The notes: generated by a model not told the origin, from the letters alone. A stretch of 47,853 nt of DNA from Variovorax sp. CAN15 (GCF_030462475.1 NZ_JASMRZ010000006.1:83675-131527), one strand, 5' to 3'; positions 1 through 10,195 are shown, counted from the stretch's first letter. Numbers and translations are program-made.

Positions 1-750
1 GTCGATCACCAGTGGGCAGCCGGGAAGCGTCTCGGGGCAGGAGAAACTGAACACGCTGCGGCGGCGGCCGCGCACCGGCAGGTCGATGCCGGCCCATTGC
101 GCGACCTTGGCGGCCCACGCGCCAGCGGCGTTGACGACGATGTCGGCTTGCAGCGTCTCGCCGCTGTCGAGCTGCACGCCGGTCACGGTGCGGCCGTTGC
201 GGCGCAGCCCCGTCGCATGGGCCTGCACGTAGCTCACGCCCAGCGACACCGCTTTCTTGCGAAAGGCCTGCAGCAGGCTGTAGCCGTCGTACCAGCCCTC
301 GCCCGACAGGCCGAGCGAGGCGAGTTCGACGCCTTCCGTCGACATCCACGGAAAGCGCGCCCTCAGTTCGTCGGGCGTGAGAAGCGCCACGTCCACCGCG
401 TGCGCCTTCTGCATCGCGTGATTCTCGCGCAGCACGTCTACGCCGGCCTGCGAGGCCAGGTACAGGTAGCCGGGCTCGACGAGGCCGATGTCGGGCACGT
501 CGTCGCCCACGCGCAGCGTCTCGCCGAGGTTGCGGAAGAAGTCGATGCCGTAGAGCGACATCCGGATGTTGATGGCGGTGGAGAACTGCTGGCGGATGGA
601 ACTGGCCGACAGCGCGGACGATGCCTGCCTGTACGAGAAGTCGCGCTCGACCACCGTGACCTCGAAGCGCTCTCCATCGGGGTCGCGGGTCAGGAAGTAG
701 GCGATGGCGGAGCCGATGGCCCCGCCGCCGATGATCACCACACGGCGCAT
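1..750 (-). CDS. FAD-dependent oxidoreductase (DAO family), 3' end outside the window
   Basis: Two hundred and fifty codons are visible and the gene runs off the left edge, so the C-terminus is missing. The N-terminus has a Rossmann FAD-binding motif (VVIIGGGAIGSAIAYFL, residues 4-20), followed by an acidic residue in VVERD, as in the DAO family (sarcosine oxidase, glycine oxidase, D-amino-acid dehydrogenase, FOXRED1-like proteins). Later segments (GEGWYDGYSLLQAF, VVNAAGAWA) also fit that family. The likely reaction is oxidation of an N-methyl or D-amino acid; the substrate cannot be told. The ATG at 750 is preceded by GAAAGG at normal spacing. It is divergent from the LysR gene with only 47 bases between, so it is the natural target of that regulator (inference). 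Confidence 0.85.
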   Translation of the reverse strand, partial: MRRVVIIGGGAIGSAIAYFLTRDPDGERFEVTVVERDFSYRQASSALSASSIRQQFSTAINIRMSLYGIDFFRNLGETLRVGDDVPDIGLVEPGYLYLASQAGVDVLRENHAMQKAHAVDVALLTPDELRARFPWMSTEGVELASLGLSGEGWYDGYSLLQAFRKKAVSLGVSYVQAHATGLRRNGRTVTGVQLDSGETLQADIVVNAAGAWAAKVAQWAGIDLPVRGRRRSVFSFSCPETLPGCPLVID

Positions 751-797
751 GACTTGCCTTTCTTTGTTGCCCGGCGCACGCACGCAGAATAGCGCCG

Positions 798-1699
798 ATG
801 AGAAAAGACATTCCCAACCTCGGCGCGCTGCAGGCCTTCGAGGCCTCGGCGCGGCTGGGCAGCTTCACCCGCGCGGCGAGCGAACTCGCGCTCACGCAAA
901 GCGCCGTCGGCCGGCAGGTGGCCATGCTGGAGCAGCGCCTGGGCGTGCCGCTGTTCTCGCGCGTGCGGCGCCGCCTCACGCTCACCGACACGGGACGCGA
1001 ATACGCGGCGCGCATCCGCCGCCACCTCGACCAGATCCGCCGCGATACGCTGGAGATCAGCGCCGGCCACGAGATGGGCTTCGTGCTGGAGCTCGCGGTG
1101 GTGCCCACCTTCGCCACGCAGTGGCTCATACCGCGGCTGCCGGAGTTCAGCCGGCTGCATCCGAACATCACGGTGAACCTGTCGGCGCGCTCGCAGCCCT
1201 TCTCCTTCCAGGAGAACGCCTACGACGCGGCCATCTACTTCGGCGACCAGTTCTGGCCGAACACGCGCGGCGGGCTGATCTTTTCCGAGGGCGAGATGGT
1301 GCCCATCTGCAGCCCCGCCTTCCGCGACGCGCACGGGCCGTGGGACGAAGCCGGCTTCGAGCGCTGCCGCCACGTGCACCTGAGCACCCGTGCCCATGCA
1401 TGGCGCGACTGGTATGCACAGCAGGGCTGGGAATACACGGTGCATGCCTCGCGCGGGCCGCGCTACGAGCTCTTCACCATGGTGGTGGCGGCAACCGCCG
1501 CCGGCATGGGCGTGGGCCTGGCGCCGCGCATCCTGATCGAGCACGAACTGCGCACGGGCGAACTCTTGATTCCGGTGGACCGGCACCTCGACGTGCCCCA
1601 GGGCTACTACTTCGCGTATCCCGAAGGCCGGCCGGCCTCCGGGGCGCTGGAAGACTTCAAGCGCTGGGTGCTGGGGCTGACACCCGGCCAGAAAAGACG

Positions 1700-1703
<4 letters not shown>
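798..1703 (+). CDS. LysR-family transcriptional regulator (GcvA-like)
   Basis: 301 residues, the usual LysR length. An N-terminal winged helix-turn-helix covers roughly residues 7-66 (LGALQAFEASARLGSFTRAA, then SAVGRQVAMLEQRLGVPLFSR), followed by a substrate-binding domain to the C-terminus. The opening PNLGALQAFEASARLGSFT resembles the GcvA subgroup, which often controls amino-acid genes. It is divergent from the FAD oxidoreductase and probably regulates it. No Shine-Dalgarno sequence precedes the ATG; instead CAGAAT lies seven bases upstream, suggesting a leaderless transcript. The stop codon overlaps the convergent aldo/keto reductase stop by four bases. Confidence 0.92.
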
Positions 1704-2728
<1,025 letters not shown>

Positions 2729-2772
2729 AGTGATGCTCCTTGGTGCTTGAGGAATTCGGGATGAAGAAGGTC

Positions 2773-2794
2773 CGGCAGGCCAGTCGGCCTGCCG
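2773..2794 (-). other. leader hairpin upstream of the aldo/keto reductase
   Basis: CGGCAGGCC (2773-2781) and GGCCTGCCG (2786-2794) form a perfect 9-bp stem with a four-base loop. It lies about 45 bases upstream of the TTG start and would be in its 5' leader. No U-run follows on the minus strand, so it is not a plain terminator. Function unknown. Confidence 0.5.
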
Positions 2795-2998
2795 CGCGGC
2801 CATTGTTGGATGTCGCGCTCAACCTTGCGCCCGGATGGGGTTTGCGCAACGAGCCACAAATGGTTGACGAAGACATCACCCAGTTCACTTTTTAAGCCTT
2901 TAGCATGCGCCGCGAGGCCGTGGCCCCGCGCTCATCCGACGCGCGAGAACCGGCTTCAGCAGAACCGATAAACAACGAATCTTCAGGGAGGAAAACCC

Positions 2999-3670
2999 AT
3001 GCTTGTCGAAATCGACAAACACGGAATGGTCAGTCACGCGCGCGTGAGGCATGCGCGCAGTCCGCAGATCGAACGAGGGAAACGCACCGCCGCCATCACC
3101 GGCATCGTCGTGCACCAGACCGACGCCGATACGCTGGAGTCATCGCTGAACAGCTACAGGAACCCCAAGGCCAATGGAGCGCACTTTCTCATCGACAAGG
3201 ATGGGACGATCTATCAGACGGCGGCGATTTATCAGAGGACGAATCATGTGGGGCCGTTGAGGGCGAGGTGCTTGGTGATGAAGACGTGCAAGCCGGACGA
3301 TTTCCCGAAGAAGGGAGGAGCAGCGGCGATGCATCGGATCGAGATGCAGAAAGCGCCCGGTGATCGTTATCCGGGCAACATGGAGGCCATTGGGATCGAG
3401 ATGGTTGGCAGGGCCAGGCTGCCGGAAGGGTTCAAACCTACCCTCCAACAAAAGAAAAGGAACCTGACTCCCGAGGAGATACGGGGGGAATCCGCAATTT
3501 TCCCAACACCGACTGCCGCCCAGAATCAGTCTCTATCATGGCTTGTCGGCGTGCTCCGGGATTCAATACAGGTTGAATCAAGCGAGGTCTTTCATCATCC
3601 TGAGGTCAGCAGGAAGAACCCAACCGAGGCACAAGGCGCGAATTGGAATCTGGCGGTGCCAACACCATGA
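2999..3670 (+). CDS. N-acetylmuramoyl-L-alanine amidase (Amidase_2/PGRP fold), candidate antibacterial effector
   Basis: 223 residues. The fold is recognised from GIVVHQTDA (His39), GAHFLIDKDGTIYQT (His62), NHVG (His83), AIGIEMVG (Glu134) and VFHHPEVSRKNPTEAQGANW (His199/200, Glu210). His39, one of His199/200 and Glu210 are the likely zinc ligands; a Glu-containing PTEA motif replaces the usual DPG. The reaction would be cleavage between MurNAc and L-Ala in peptidoglycan. There is no signal peptide, so it would not reach its substrate through Sec. GGGAGG lies a few bases before the ATG. Its stop overlaps the next gene as ATGA, and that gene encodes a secreted protein, the layout of an effector with periplasmic immunity. 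Base composition is visibly less GC-rich than the flanks. An endolysin-like remnant is the alternative. Confidence 0.8.
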   Translation: MLVEIDKHGMVSHARVRHARSPQIERGKRTAAITGIVVHQTDADTLESSLNSYRNPKANGAHFLIDKDGTIYQTAAIYQRTNHVGPLRARCLVMKTCKPDDFPKKGGAAAMHRIEMQKAPGDRYPGNMEAIGIEMVGRARLPEGFKPTLQQKKRNLTPEEIRGESAIFPTPTAAQNQSLSWLVGVLRDSIQVESSEVFHHPEVSRKNPTEAQGANWNLAVPTP

Positions 3671-4215
3671 TCAGAATCAGCACCCTCTTCATGGCACTGG
3701 TCGCAGTAGTCACCACAGTCCCGGTTCAAGCCGCCGACAAACGATATCCAGTCAGTTCCGTAACCAGGATCGAGATCGTCGAACCCTCCAGCGCAACCGC
3801 CTGGGAAAACAAGGACTTCCTGGATTGCTCGGACGTCATCCTGACCGAGGAGGACGTGCGCTACGCGCTGCAGCACATCCGCAGAGTCTCCCGGAAGTCC
3901 TACTTCAGCGAGTACACAGAAAGAACCGGCTGCTCGGGCGGTGCATCGGTCACCTTCAAGAATGGAAAGATCATCGTCATCGGCATCGAACCGACGGGAC
4001 GAATCAACCTCTTCGAGGTGGACGAGAAGCTTGAGCCCACCAAAGCGCCGGAACGCTTCTACGAATGCCAGCCATGCAAGGACCGCAAGATGGCGCTTCT
4101 GAAAGACGCGCTGGACCGAGCAGACGAGCGACGGCTCAGGAAGCTGGAAGCACAGGGAAAGATCCCTCCTGGCGAAGCCGAGCGCCGGCTGAAAAACCTG
4201 CGCGCCAGCCGCTGA
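3667..4215 (+). CDS. secreted protein of unknown family, candidate immunity protein to the amidase
   Basis: 182 residues from the ATG inside the ATGA overlap with the amidase stop, so the two are translationally coupled. Residues 1-22 form a Sec signal peptide (MIRIST, hydrophobic core, cleavage after VQA). The mature part has four cysteines (C54, C89 and a C134-x2-C137 pair), a central beta-rich stretch (GGASVTFKNGKIIVIGIEP) and a charged helical C-terminus rich in Arg and Glu. I do not recognise the family. Being periplasmic and coupled to a cytosolic amidase, it fits the role of protecting the producer's own peptidoglycan (inference). A starting ATG at 3643 is possible but would spoil the signal peptide. 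Confidence 0.75.
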   Translation: MIRISTLFMALVAVVTTVPVQAADKRYPVSSVTRIEIVEPSSATAWENKDFLDCSDVILTEEDVRYALQHIRRVSRKSYFSEYTERTGCSGGASVTFKNGKIIVIGIEPTGRINLFEVDEKLEPTKAPERFYECQPCKDRKMALLKDALDRADERRLRKLEAQGKIPPGEAERRLKNLRASR

Positions 4216-4227
4216 CCGCCCTCGTCC

Positions 4228-4250
4228 AACCCGCTGCGGCGGGTTTTCTC
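4228..4250 (+). terminator. rho-independent terminator after the amidase pair
   Basis: AACCCGC (4228-4234) and GCGGGTT (4239-4245) make a 7-bp stem with a TGCG loop, followed by TTCTC. It starts 12 bases after the stop of the secreted protein and closes the two-gene unit. Confidence 0.8.
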
Positions 4251-4299
4251 TCGACCCGCCCATCGATCCACTGCCCTATCGGCTGGATAACATCCGCCG

Positions 4300-4767
4300 A
4301 TGCGAATCTCCCTCGAAAGCCCCGCCCAGCCCGACGTCATCCAGCTCATCGACGACCTCGACGCCTACCAGAAGCCGCTCTACCCGCCCGAGTGCCACTA
4401 CGGCATCGACATCGCGGCCCTGTCGGCGCCGAACGTGCTGTTCGCGGTCGCCCGCGATGGCGAGGGCACGGCCGTCGGCTGCGGAGCCATCGTGATGGAA
4501 CCCGACTTCGGTGAGCTCAAGCGCATGTACGTGCGGCCGGAGAACCGGGGGCAAGGCGTCGCGGCGAAGGTGCTCGGTTTTCTCGAAGGCGAAGCGGCGG
4601 CACGCGGCTGCGTGGTCTTCAGGCTGGAGACGGGCGTGAGCCAGCCGGAGGCGCTATCGTTCTATGCGCGTTCGGGGTACAAGCGGCGGGGGCCGTTCGG
4701 GGACTATCCGGACGATCCGTTGAGCGTGTTCATGCAGAAGGATGCGGCCCGGCTCAAAAATGCCTAG
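4300..4767 (+). CDS. GNAT-family N-acetyltransferase
   Basis: 155 residues, a single GNAT domain. The acetyl-CoA pyrophosphate-binding motif is RPENRGQGVAAKVL (about residues 76-89), preceded by the beta strand GELKRMYV and followed by RLETGVSQPEALSFYARSGY and a C-terminal strand. This resembles PhnO/YitI-like acetyltransferases that act on small amines; the substrate is unknown. A TAACAT hexamer ends six bases before the ATG and there is no Shine-Dalgarno sequence, so the message may be leaderless. It follows the terminator of the amidase pair and is a separate unit. Confidence 0.9.
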   Translation: MRISLESPAQPDVIQLIDDLDAYQKPLYPPECHYGIDIAALSAPNVLFAVARDGEGTAVGCGAIVMEPDFGELKRMYVRPENRGQGVAAKVLGFLEGEAAARGCVVFRLETGVSQPEALSFYARSGYKRRGPFGDYPDDPLSVFMQKDAARLKNA

Positions 4768-4830
4768 TTGGCTCGCCAAGCCCGACAGCGGCAAGCAGGA
4801 GGTTGACGATGAGCCGGGCGGCGTAGGCCG

Positions 4831-5172
4831 TTAGTTGGCGGCTGCCATAAACGCGGCACGCACTGCATGTGCTGCCTTGTCGATGACTTCGACGCGGCGC
4901 TCCATTTCCTCATTCACCAAGCGAAGGAGCGCGCTCAGTTCGGTCCGCGTCGGGTCAATCTGCTCCGTATCGCTCGCTTCGAGCGGCGCGAGGAGCTTTT
5001 CAAGGCACACATAGGCGCACAGCACCTCACGAAGACTGTCCGCATCGTCGCAAGCCTGGAGTGTCAAGGACTCGACGATGCTGGACTTCAATTCGCTCGG
5101 CTCGCCGTCGGCGACGGGATCAGGTTTGGAGTGAACGGGATGTCGCGCGGACGCGTGGGTAGACACAGCCAT
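4831..5172 (-). CDS. 113-aa protein of unknown function, target of a C4-like antisense RNA
   Basis: 113 residues starting at 5172, where TTGGAGG lies seven bases upstream. The first 25 residues are polar and probably disordered. The rest is predicted helical (ESLTLQACDDADSLREVLCAYVCLEKLL, then LSALLRLVNEEMERRVEVIDKAAHAVRAAFMAA). There is no signal peptide, membrane segment or catalytic motif, and I do not recognise the family; short helical orphan proteins of this style are common in Burkholderiales. The leader contains two boxes complementary to an upstream antisense-type RNA, one overlapping the ribosome-binding site, so translation is probably repressed by RNA pairing. Longer upstream ORF extensions would read through that structured RNA and are rejected. 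Confidence 0.7.
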   Translation of the reverse strand: MAVSTHASARHPVHSKPDPVADGEPSELKSSIVESLTLQACDDADSLREVLCAYVCLEKLLAPLEASDTEQIDPTRTELSALLRLVNEEMERRVEVIDKAAHAVRAAFMAAAN

Positions 5173-5182
5173 GAATGGCCTC

Positions 5183-5223
5183 CAAGAGGTGCGATTTGCA
5201 AAAACCGCCGCACCCAACGCCAA
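5183..5223 (-). promoter_or_regulatory. a2/b2 target boxes covering the ribosome-binding site of the 113-aa gene
   Basis: On the minus strand the leader contains TTGGCGT (a2, 5223-5217) and GCACCTCTTG (b2, 5192-5183), the latter running into the GGAGG ribosome-binding site. Both are exact complements of the a' (5253-5247) and b' (5268-5259) boxes of the RNA just upstream, in the antiparallel order needed for pairing. Pairing would hide the ribosome-binding site. Confidence 0.7.
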
Positions 5224-5231
5224 TTGGAGGC

Positions 5232-5310
5232 GGCGACTCGAACGGGTTGGCGTACCGGGCACCTCTTGCGAGAACCGGCGAGCCTCGCGGCTCCCCGCCC
5301 GAGCCGCCAA
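5232..5310 (-). ncRNA. C4/CI-type antisense RNA (phage immunity-like)
   Basis: Read on the minus strand, this region has a GCGGCTC/GAGCCGC hairpin (5307-5301 with 5293-5287), then a CCGG-bounded loop holding b' CAAGAGGTGC (5268-5259), then a' ACGCCAA (5253-5247). a' and b' are each complementary to two copies of a target: a1/b1 upstream (5391-5370) and a2/b2 at the ribosome-binding site of the next gene. This is the layout known for C4 RNA of phages P1/P7 and CI RNA of satellite P4, where a processed antisense RNA acts on the same transcript. Boundaries are approximate. No phage genes are nearby. Confidence 0.7.
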
Positions 5311-5329
5311 AAAGGAGGCACGAACGACA

Positions 5330-5362
5330 AAGCCGCAGAGTCTCTGCGGAAATCTGCGGCTT
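5330..5362 (-). terminator. strong hairpin between the leader and the C4-like RNA
   Basis: AAGCCGCAGA and TCTGCGGCTT form a perfect 10-bp stem around a 13-base loop, followed on the minus strand by TTGTCG. It lies between the a1/b1 boxes and the antisense RNA and could be a terminator, attenuator or processing site. Confidence 0.5.
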
Positions 5363-5369
5363 AGATCGC

Positions 5370-5431
5370 AGAGGTGCTTTTGGGACGCCAATCCCAAGCA
5401 CGTCTTTTTTTGACGTGCGGCGGGCAGTGTA
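5370..5431 (-). promoter_or_regulatory. leader with a1/b1 boxes and a candidate -10 for the C4-like locus
   Basis: On the minus strand a candidate -10 TACACT (5431-5426) is followed by a GCACGTC/GACGTGC hairpin with an A7 loop (5418-5398), then a TTGGGA/TCCCAA hairpin (5397-5380) whose loop presents a1 TTGGCGT (5391-5385), then b1 GCACCTCT (5377-5370). a1 and b1 copy the a2/b2 sequences at the downstream start. No convincing -35 was seen. Confidence 0.5.
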
Positions 5432-5479
5432 TCGCTTGAGCCGAGACCCCACCGCGGCGTGGCGGCTTGGAAAATGAAG

Positions 5480-5873
5480 CTATCGAGTCGGTGCAACAAG
5501 CTTGAGCAACGCGTTCGCAGATGCGCAGTGTTCCCAATCTCGGCATGTGGCATCGCCCGACAACAGTCGCCTGGCAACAGCCGTCCGAAGATGCTCAAAA
5601 GGCATGCTGCGCAAGCCCTCTGCAGCGGTCATCGCAACATCTGGAGGGCCGGCTGCATACATATCGACAAGCAGTTCCGACTCCCTGAGTTCCAAGCTGT
5701 CTCCAAGGATGTATGCGAGACGGTCCTGCCATTCGAGCGACTGCGACCTCCACCCTCTCGCAAGCCCCCCATTCGGATCCCGTAAGGCGCCTTAGCGCTC
5801 GCTGGGACTGAACGTAGCCTTCGTCGTACCAGTAATCCACGCTGGTCACATCGATAAAGCTGAAGTCGATCAT
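5480..5873 (-). pseudogene. unknown gene interrupted by a one-base frameshift in a G6 run
   Basis: From ATG 5873 the frame reads MIDFSFIDVTSVDYWYDEGY and stays plausible up to SEW; after the run of six Gs (5770-5765 on the minus strand) the sensible reading moves to another frame, LARGWRSQSLEWQDRLAYIL, which continues to the stop at 5480. Removing one G gives a continuous 130-residue soluble helical protein. No family is recognised. It may be a real pseudogene, a phase-variable gene or a sequencing error. A TTG at 5930 would add 19 residues. It lies upstream of and in the same direction as the C4-like RNA locus. Confidence 0.55.
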
Positions 5874-5941
5874 GGCTTGCAGCTTATCGCCGGCTCCAGC
5901 AGACGGCTCCCGGATCGCATCTGCGCTCAAACAGACAGACC

Positions 5942-5957
5942 CTAGGGAAACCCCTAG
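5942..5957. promoter_or_regulatory. palindrome CTAGGG-N4-CCCTAG in a 275-bp divergent gap
   Basis: A 6-bp inverted repeat with four bases between lies in the gap between the broken orphan gene and rpiR. It could be an operator for either. Apart from this and the palindromes near rpiR nothing else was seen in the 5874-6148 gap. Confidence 0.4.
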
Positions 5958-6071
5958 TCAGGTGCCGCAAACGCCTGCCCAAGCCGACTTCAGAGGGAAA
6001 GAACTCTCGCAGGAGCCATCTCAATCCCCTTTACCCCTGGCCCGCTACTTGCGGTATTGATCAAAAATGAC

Positions 6072-6116
6072 AGAAAATTTTCTTTCCTGACTTATATTTG
6101 TAAACCGGTTTTCAAA
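6072..6116 (+). promoter_or_regulatory. two palindromes in the rpiR promoter region
   Basis: AGAAAATTTTCT (6072-6083) is a perfect 12-bp palindrome. A 20-bp near-perfect palindrome centred on AAACCGGTTT spans 6097-6116 with one mismatched pair. Both lie 30-80 bases before the RpiR start, in the only AT-rich stretch nearby, which also holds TTATAT. They are good candidates for autoregulatory operator sites. Confidence 0.5.
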
Positions 6117-6148
6117 AAACGCACACTTTCGGGCGCATTGCACCCTCC

Positions 6149-7126
6149 ATGAGCACCACTTTCGACTCCCCAGGCACCACCGTGGCACAGCGCATCGCGC
6201 AGGCTTTGCCGCGGCTGTCGCGCTCGCACCGGCAGGTGGCCGACTACGTGCTGGAGCATCCGCTGCAGGTCGCCACGCTGCCCATCGACGAGCTCGCTGC
6301 GGTGGTGGGTGTGTCGGTGGCCACGGCCAACCGCTTTGCGCGGGCGCTGGATTTCGATGGCTACGCGACCTTCCGCGCCGAGCTCGTGCGCGGCTTCGAG
6401 CCGCTGGTGGCGCCGGTGGAGCGCCTGCGGGGCAACCTGGAGCGGCCGACCACGGTGGCCGAGGTGTTCGCCACCGCGCTCGACGAGAGCCGCCGCAACA
6501 TCGACGCGACGCGCCAGACGCTGGACTACGCCGCCTGCGAAGCCGCGGTGGAGCGCATCGGCAAGGCGCGCTCGGTCTACATCGGCGGCTTCGGCGCTAG
6601 CGCATGGCTCGCGGGCCTGCTGCAGCACGGGCTGGACGGCAGCTGCAGCGACGTGCGCATGCTCTCCAGCGTGAGCGGCGTCACGCATGCGGCGCGCACG
6701 CTGATGCACGCGGGGCCGCAGGACGTGTTCATCGGCCTGACCTTTCCGCGCTACCTGACGGACACCATTTCGCTCGCGCAGATCGCGCGCGGCCAGGGCT
6801 GCGCCGTCATCGCCCTGACCGACCGCCCCAGCTCGCCGCTGGCGCCGCTGGCCGACGTGGCGCTGTTCTGCCAGACCGAAACCAGCTACCGCCCGAACTG
6901 CGAGACCAGCGTGCTCGCGCTGATCGAGGCGCTGACCAGCGCGGTGTCGCTGCGCGCGCCCGACCCGGTGCAGTCGGCCGGCCGCATCCTGCACGCGGTG
7001 CGGCCGTGGCTGCATGGCGCCAACGGGCTGCCCCGCATCAACGGAAACGCCGCCGCTCCCGCCCATACACCCGATGCCCCCGCCCCCGGCGGCGCGGGCA
7101 GCAAGAAGAAGAAAGCTTCCCGATGA
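6149..7126 (+). CDS. MurR/RpiR-family regulator with SIS domain
   Basis: 325 residues. The N-terminal RpiR helix-turn-helix spans about residues 10-85 (LPRLSRSHRQVADYVLEHPLQVATLPIDELA, SVATANRFARALDFDGYATFRAEL). A SIS sugar-phosphate-binding domain follows at about 130-270 (RSVYIGGFGASAWLAGLL, FIGLTFPRYLTDTISLAQIA, VIALTD). The C-terminus after about residue 295 is an odd Ala/Pro-rich tail ending in KKKKASR, not typical of the family. Its stop overlaps the iaaA start as ATGA, so it is the first gene of the peptide scavenging operon and probably its regulator. The ligand is unknown; MurR senses MurNAc-6-phosphate, which would suit a cell-wall-peptide operon (inference). Confidence 0.92.
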   Translation: MSTTFDSPGTTVAQRIAQALPRLSRSHRQVADYVLEHPLQVATLPIDELAAVVGVSVATANRFARALDFDGYATFRAELVRGFEPLVAPVERLRGNLERPTTVAEVFATALDESRRNIDATRQTLDYAACEAAVERIGKARSVYIGGFGASAWLAGLLQHGLDGSCSDVRMLSSVSGVTHAARTLMHAGPQDVFIGLTFPRYLTDTISLAQIARGQGCAVIALTDRPSSPLAPLADVALFCQTETSYRPNCETSVLALIEALTSAVSLRAPDPVQSAGRILHAVRPWLHGANGLPRINGNAAAPAHTPDAPAPGGAGSKKKKASR

Positions 7127-8091
7127 CCCAGACCCATGTGCCCGTGATCGCCATTCATGGCGGCGCCGGCACCATCAGCGCCGCGACGACGAGCGCGGAA
7201 CAGGCGCAGGCCTATCACGATGCTCTGAAGAACATCGTGGCCGCCGCGCAGGCGATGCTGCTCAAGGGCGCATCCGCGCTCGACGCCGCCTGCCTCGCGG
7301 TGGAGATGCTCGAGGAATGCCCGCTCTTCAACGCCGGCCACGGCGCGGTGTTCACGCATGACGAAACCCATGAGCTCGACGCCGCCGTGATGGACGGCGC
7401 CACGCTCGCCGCCGGAGCGATCGCGGGCGTGTGCCGCATCCGCCGCCCGGTGCGCGCCGCGCGCGCCGTGCTCGAAGACGGCGCCCACGTGCTGCTGGCC
7501 GGCGCGGGTGCCGAGACCTTCGCACGCGAACGTGGGCTGGAAATGGTCGAGCCTTCGTTCTTCTCCACCGAGGCGCGCCGCCAGCAGCTCTACCGCGTGC
7601 GCGGCACCGGCCGCGTGGTGACGGACCATGAAGGCGCCTCGATGACCGCAGCTTCGCCGCTCGACGAGGACAAGAAGTTCGGCACCGTCGGCGCGGTCGC
7701 GCTCGACATGCACGGTCACCTGGCCGCCGCCACCTCCACCGGCGGCATGACCAACAAGCGCGTCGGCCGCATCGGCGATTCGCCGCTCATCGGCGCCGGC
7801 ACCTACGCTGACGACCGCACGGCCGCCGTGTCTTGCACCGGCAGCGGCGAGATGTTCATCCGCGTCGCCGCCGCCTACGACGTGTGCGCGCGCATGGCCT
7901 ACGGCGGCGCGACGCTCGAAGCCGCCACGCACGCCGTGGTGCAGCAGTCGCTGCCGGCCATCGGCGGCTCCGGCGGCCTGATCGGCGTGGACCGCCACGG
8001 CAACCTGAGCCTGGCCTTCAACAGCGAAGGCATGTACCGCGGCCACGCGCGCGGCAACGAAGCGGCAAACACGGCCATCTTCGCAGCATGA
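7123..8091 (+). CDS. iaaA: isoaspartyl peptidase / type 2 L-asparaginase (Ntn hydrolase)
   Basis: 322 residues, the normal length. The N-terminus is VIAIHGGAGTI. The self-cleavage site is in KKFGTVGAVALD; Thr188 becomes the N-terminal nucleophile of the beta subunit after autocleavage between Gly187 and Thr188. STGGMTNKRVGRIGDSPLIGAGTYAD and CTGSGEMFIRVAAAY are the conserved substrate-binding segments. It hydrolyses isoaspartyl dipeptides and asparagine. In E. coli iaaA heads the gsiABCD operon, and the same order is seen here, supporting the call. Translation starts inside the rpiR stop (ATGA). A dispersed repeat follows the stop. Confidence 0.95.
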   Translation: MTQTHVPVIAIHGGAGTISAATTSAEQAQAYHDALKNIVAAAQAMLLKGASALDAACLAVEMLEECPLFNAGHGAVFTHDETHELDAAVMDGATLAAGAIAGVCRIRRPVRAARAVLEDGAHVLLAGAGAETFARERGLEMVEPSFFSTEARRQQLYRVRGTGRVVTDHEGASMTAASPLDEDKKFGTVGAVALDMHGHLAAATSTGGMTNKRVGRIGDSPLIGAGTYADDRTAAVSCTGSGEMFIRVAAAYDVCARMAYGGATLEAATHAVVQQSLPAIGGSGGLIGVDRHGNLSLAFNSEGMYRGHARGNEAANTAIFAA

Positions 8092-8097
8092 AGCAAA

Positions 8098-8190
8098 CCC
8101 CCAGTCTCCGCGCACTTCGTGTCGCTGCGCCAACCCCCTTGCAGGGGGCGACACCTGTGGCCCGGCAAAGCCGGTTCCACGGTGTCCCGC
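8098..8190 (+). repeat. intercistronic repeat copy 1 (iaaA-gsiA)
   Basis: Copy of the family sharing CGCACTTCGTGTCGCT, a CCCCC/GGGGG hairpin and CCGGCAAAGCCGG. It begins about seven bases after the iaaA stop. It is more diverged than copies 2-4. Confidence 0.8.
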
Positions 8191-8249
8191 GAAAAAACGC
8201 GACCCACGGTCGATAAGCCGTACGCCAACGCATTCCTCACTCGCCTCCC

Positions 8250-10127
<1,878 letters not shown>

Positions 10128-10195
10128 ACGGTCAATCAATTTTCTCAACCCGCAGGCCCTCCTGCTTTTTTCCACGAACCGACTGGAGTTCTTCC

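Noticed and set aside
5120..5452. 110-aa minus-strand ORF over the C4-like RNA (contains GGEPRGSPVLARGARYANP)
   Set aside because: It reads through the structured RNA, its hairpins and the ribosome-binding site of the real gene. Similar peptides are commonly predicted over C4/CI RNAs and reflect conservation of the RNA, not protein.
2900..5940. Prophage or type VI cluster in the accessory region
   Set aside because: Only the amidase pair and the C4-like RNA are suggestive. There are no integrase, structural, vgrG, PAAR or hcp genes and no attachment-site repeats.
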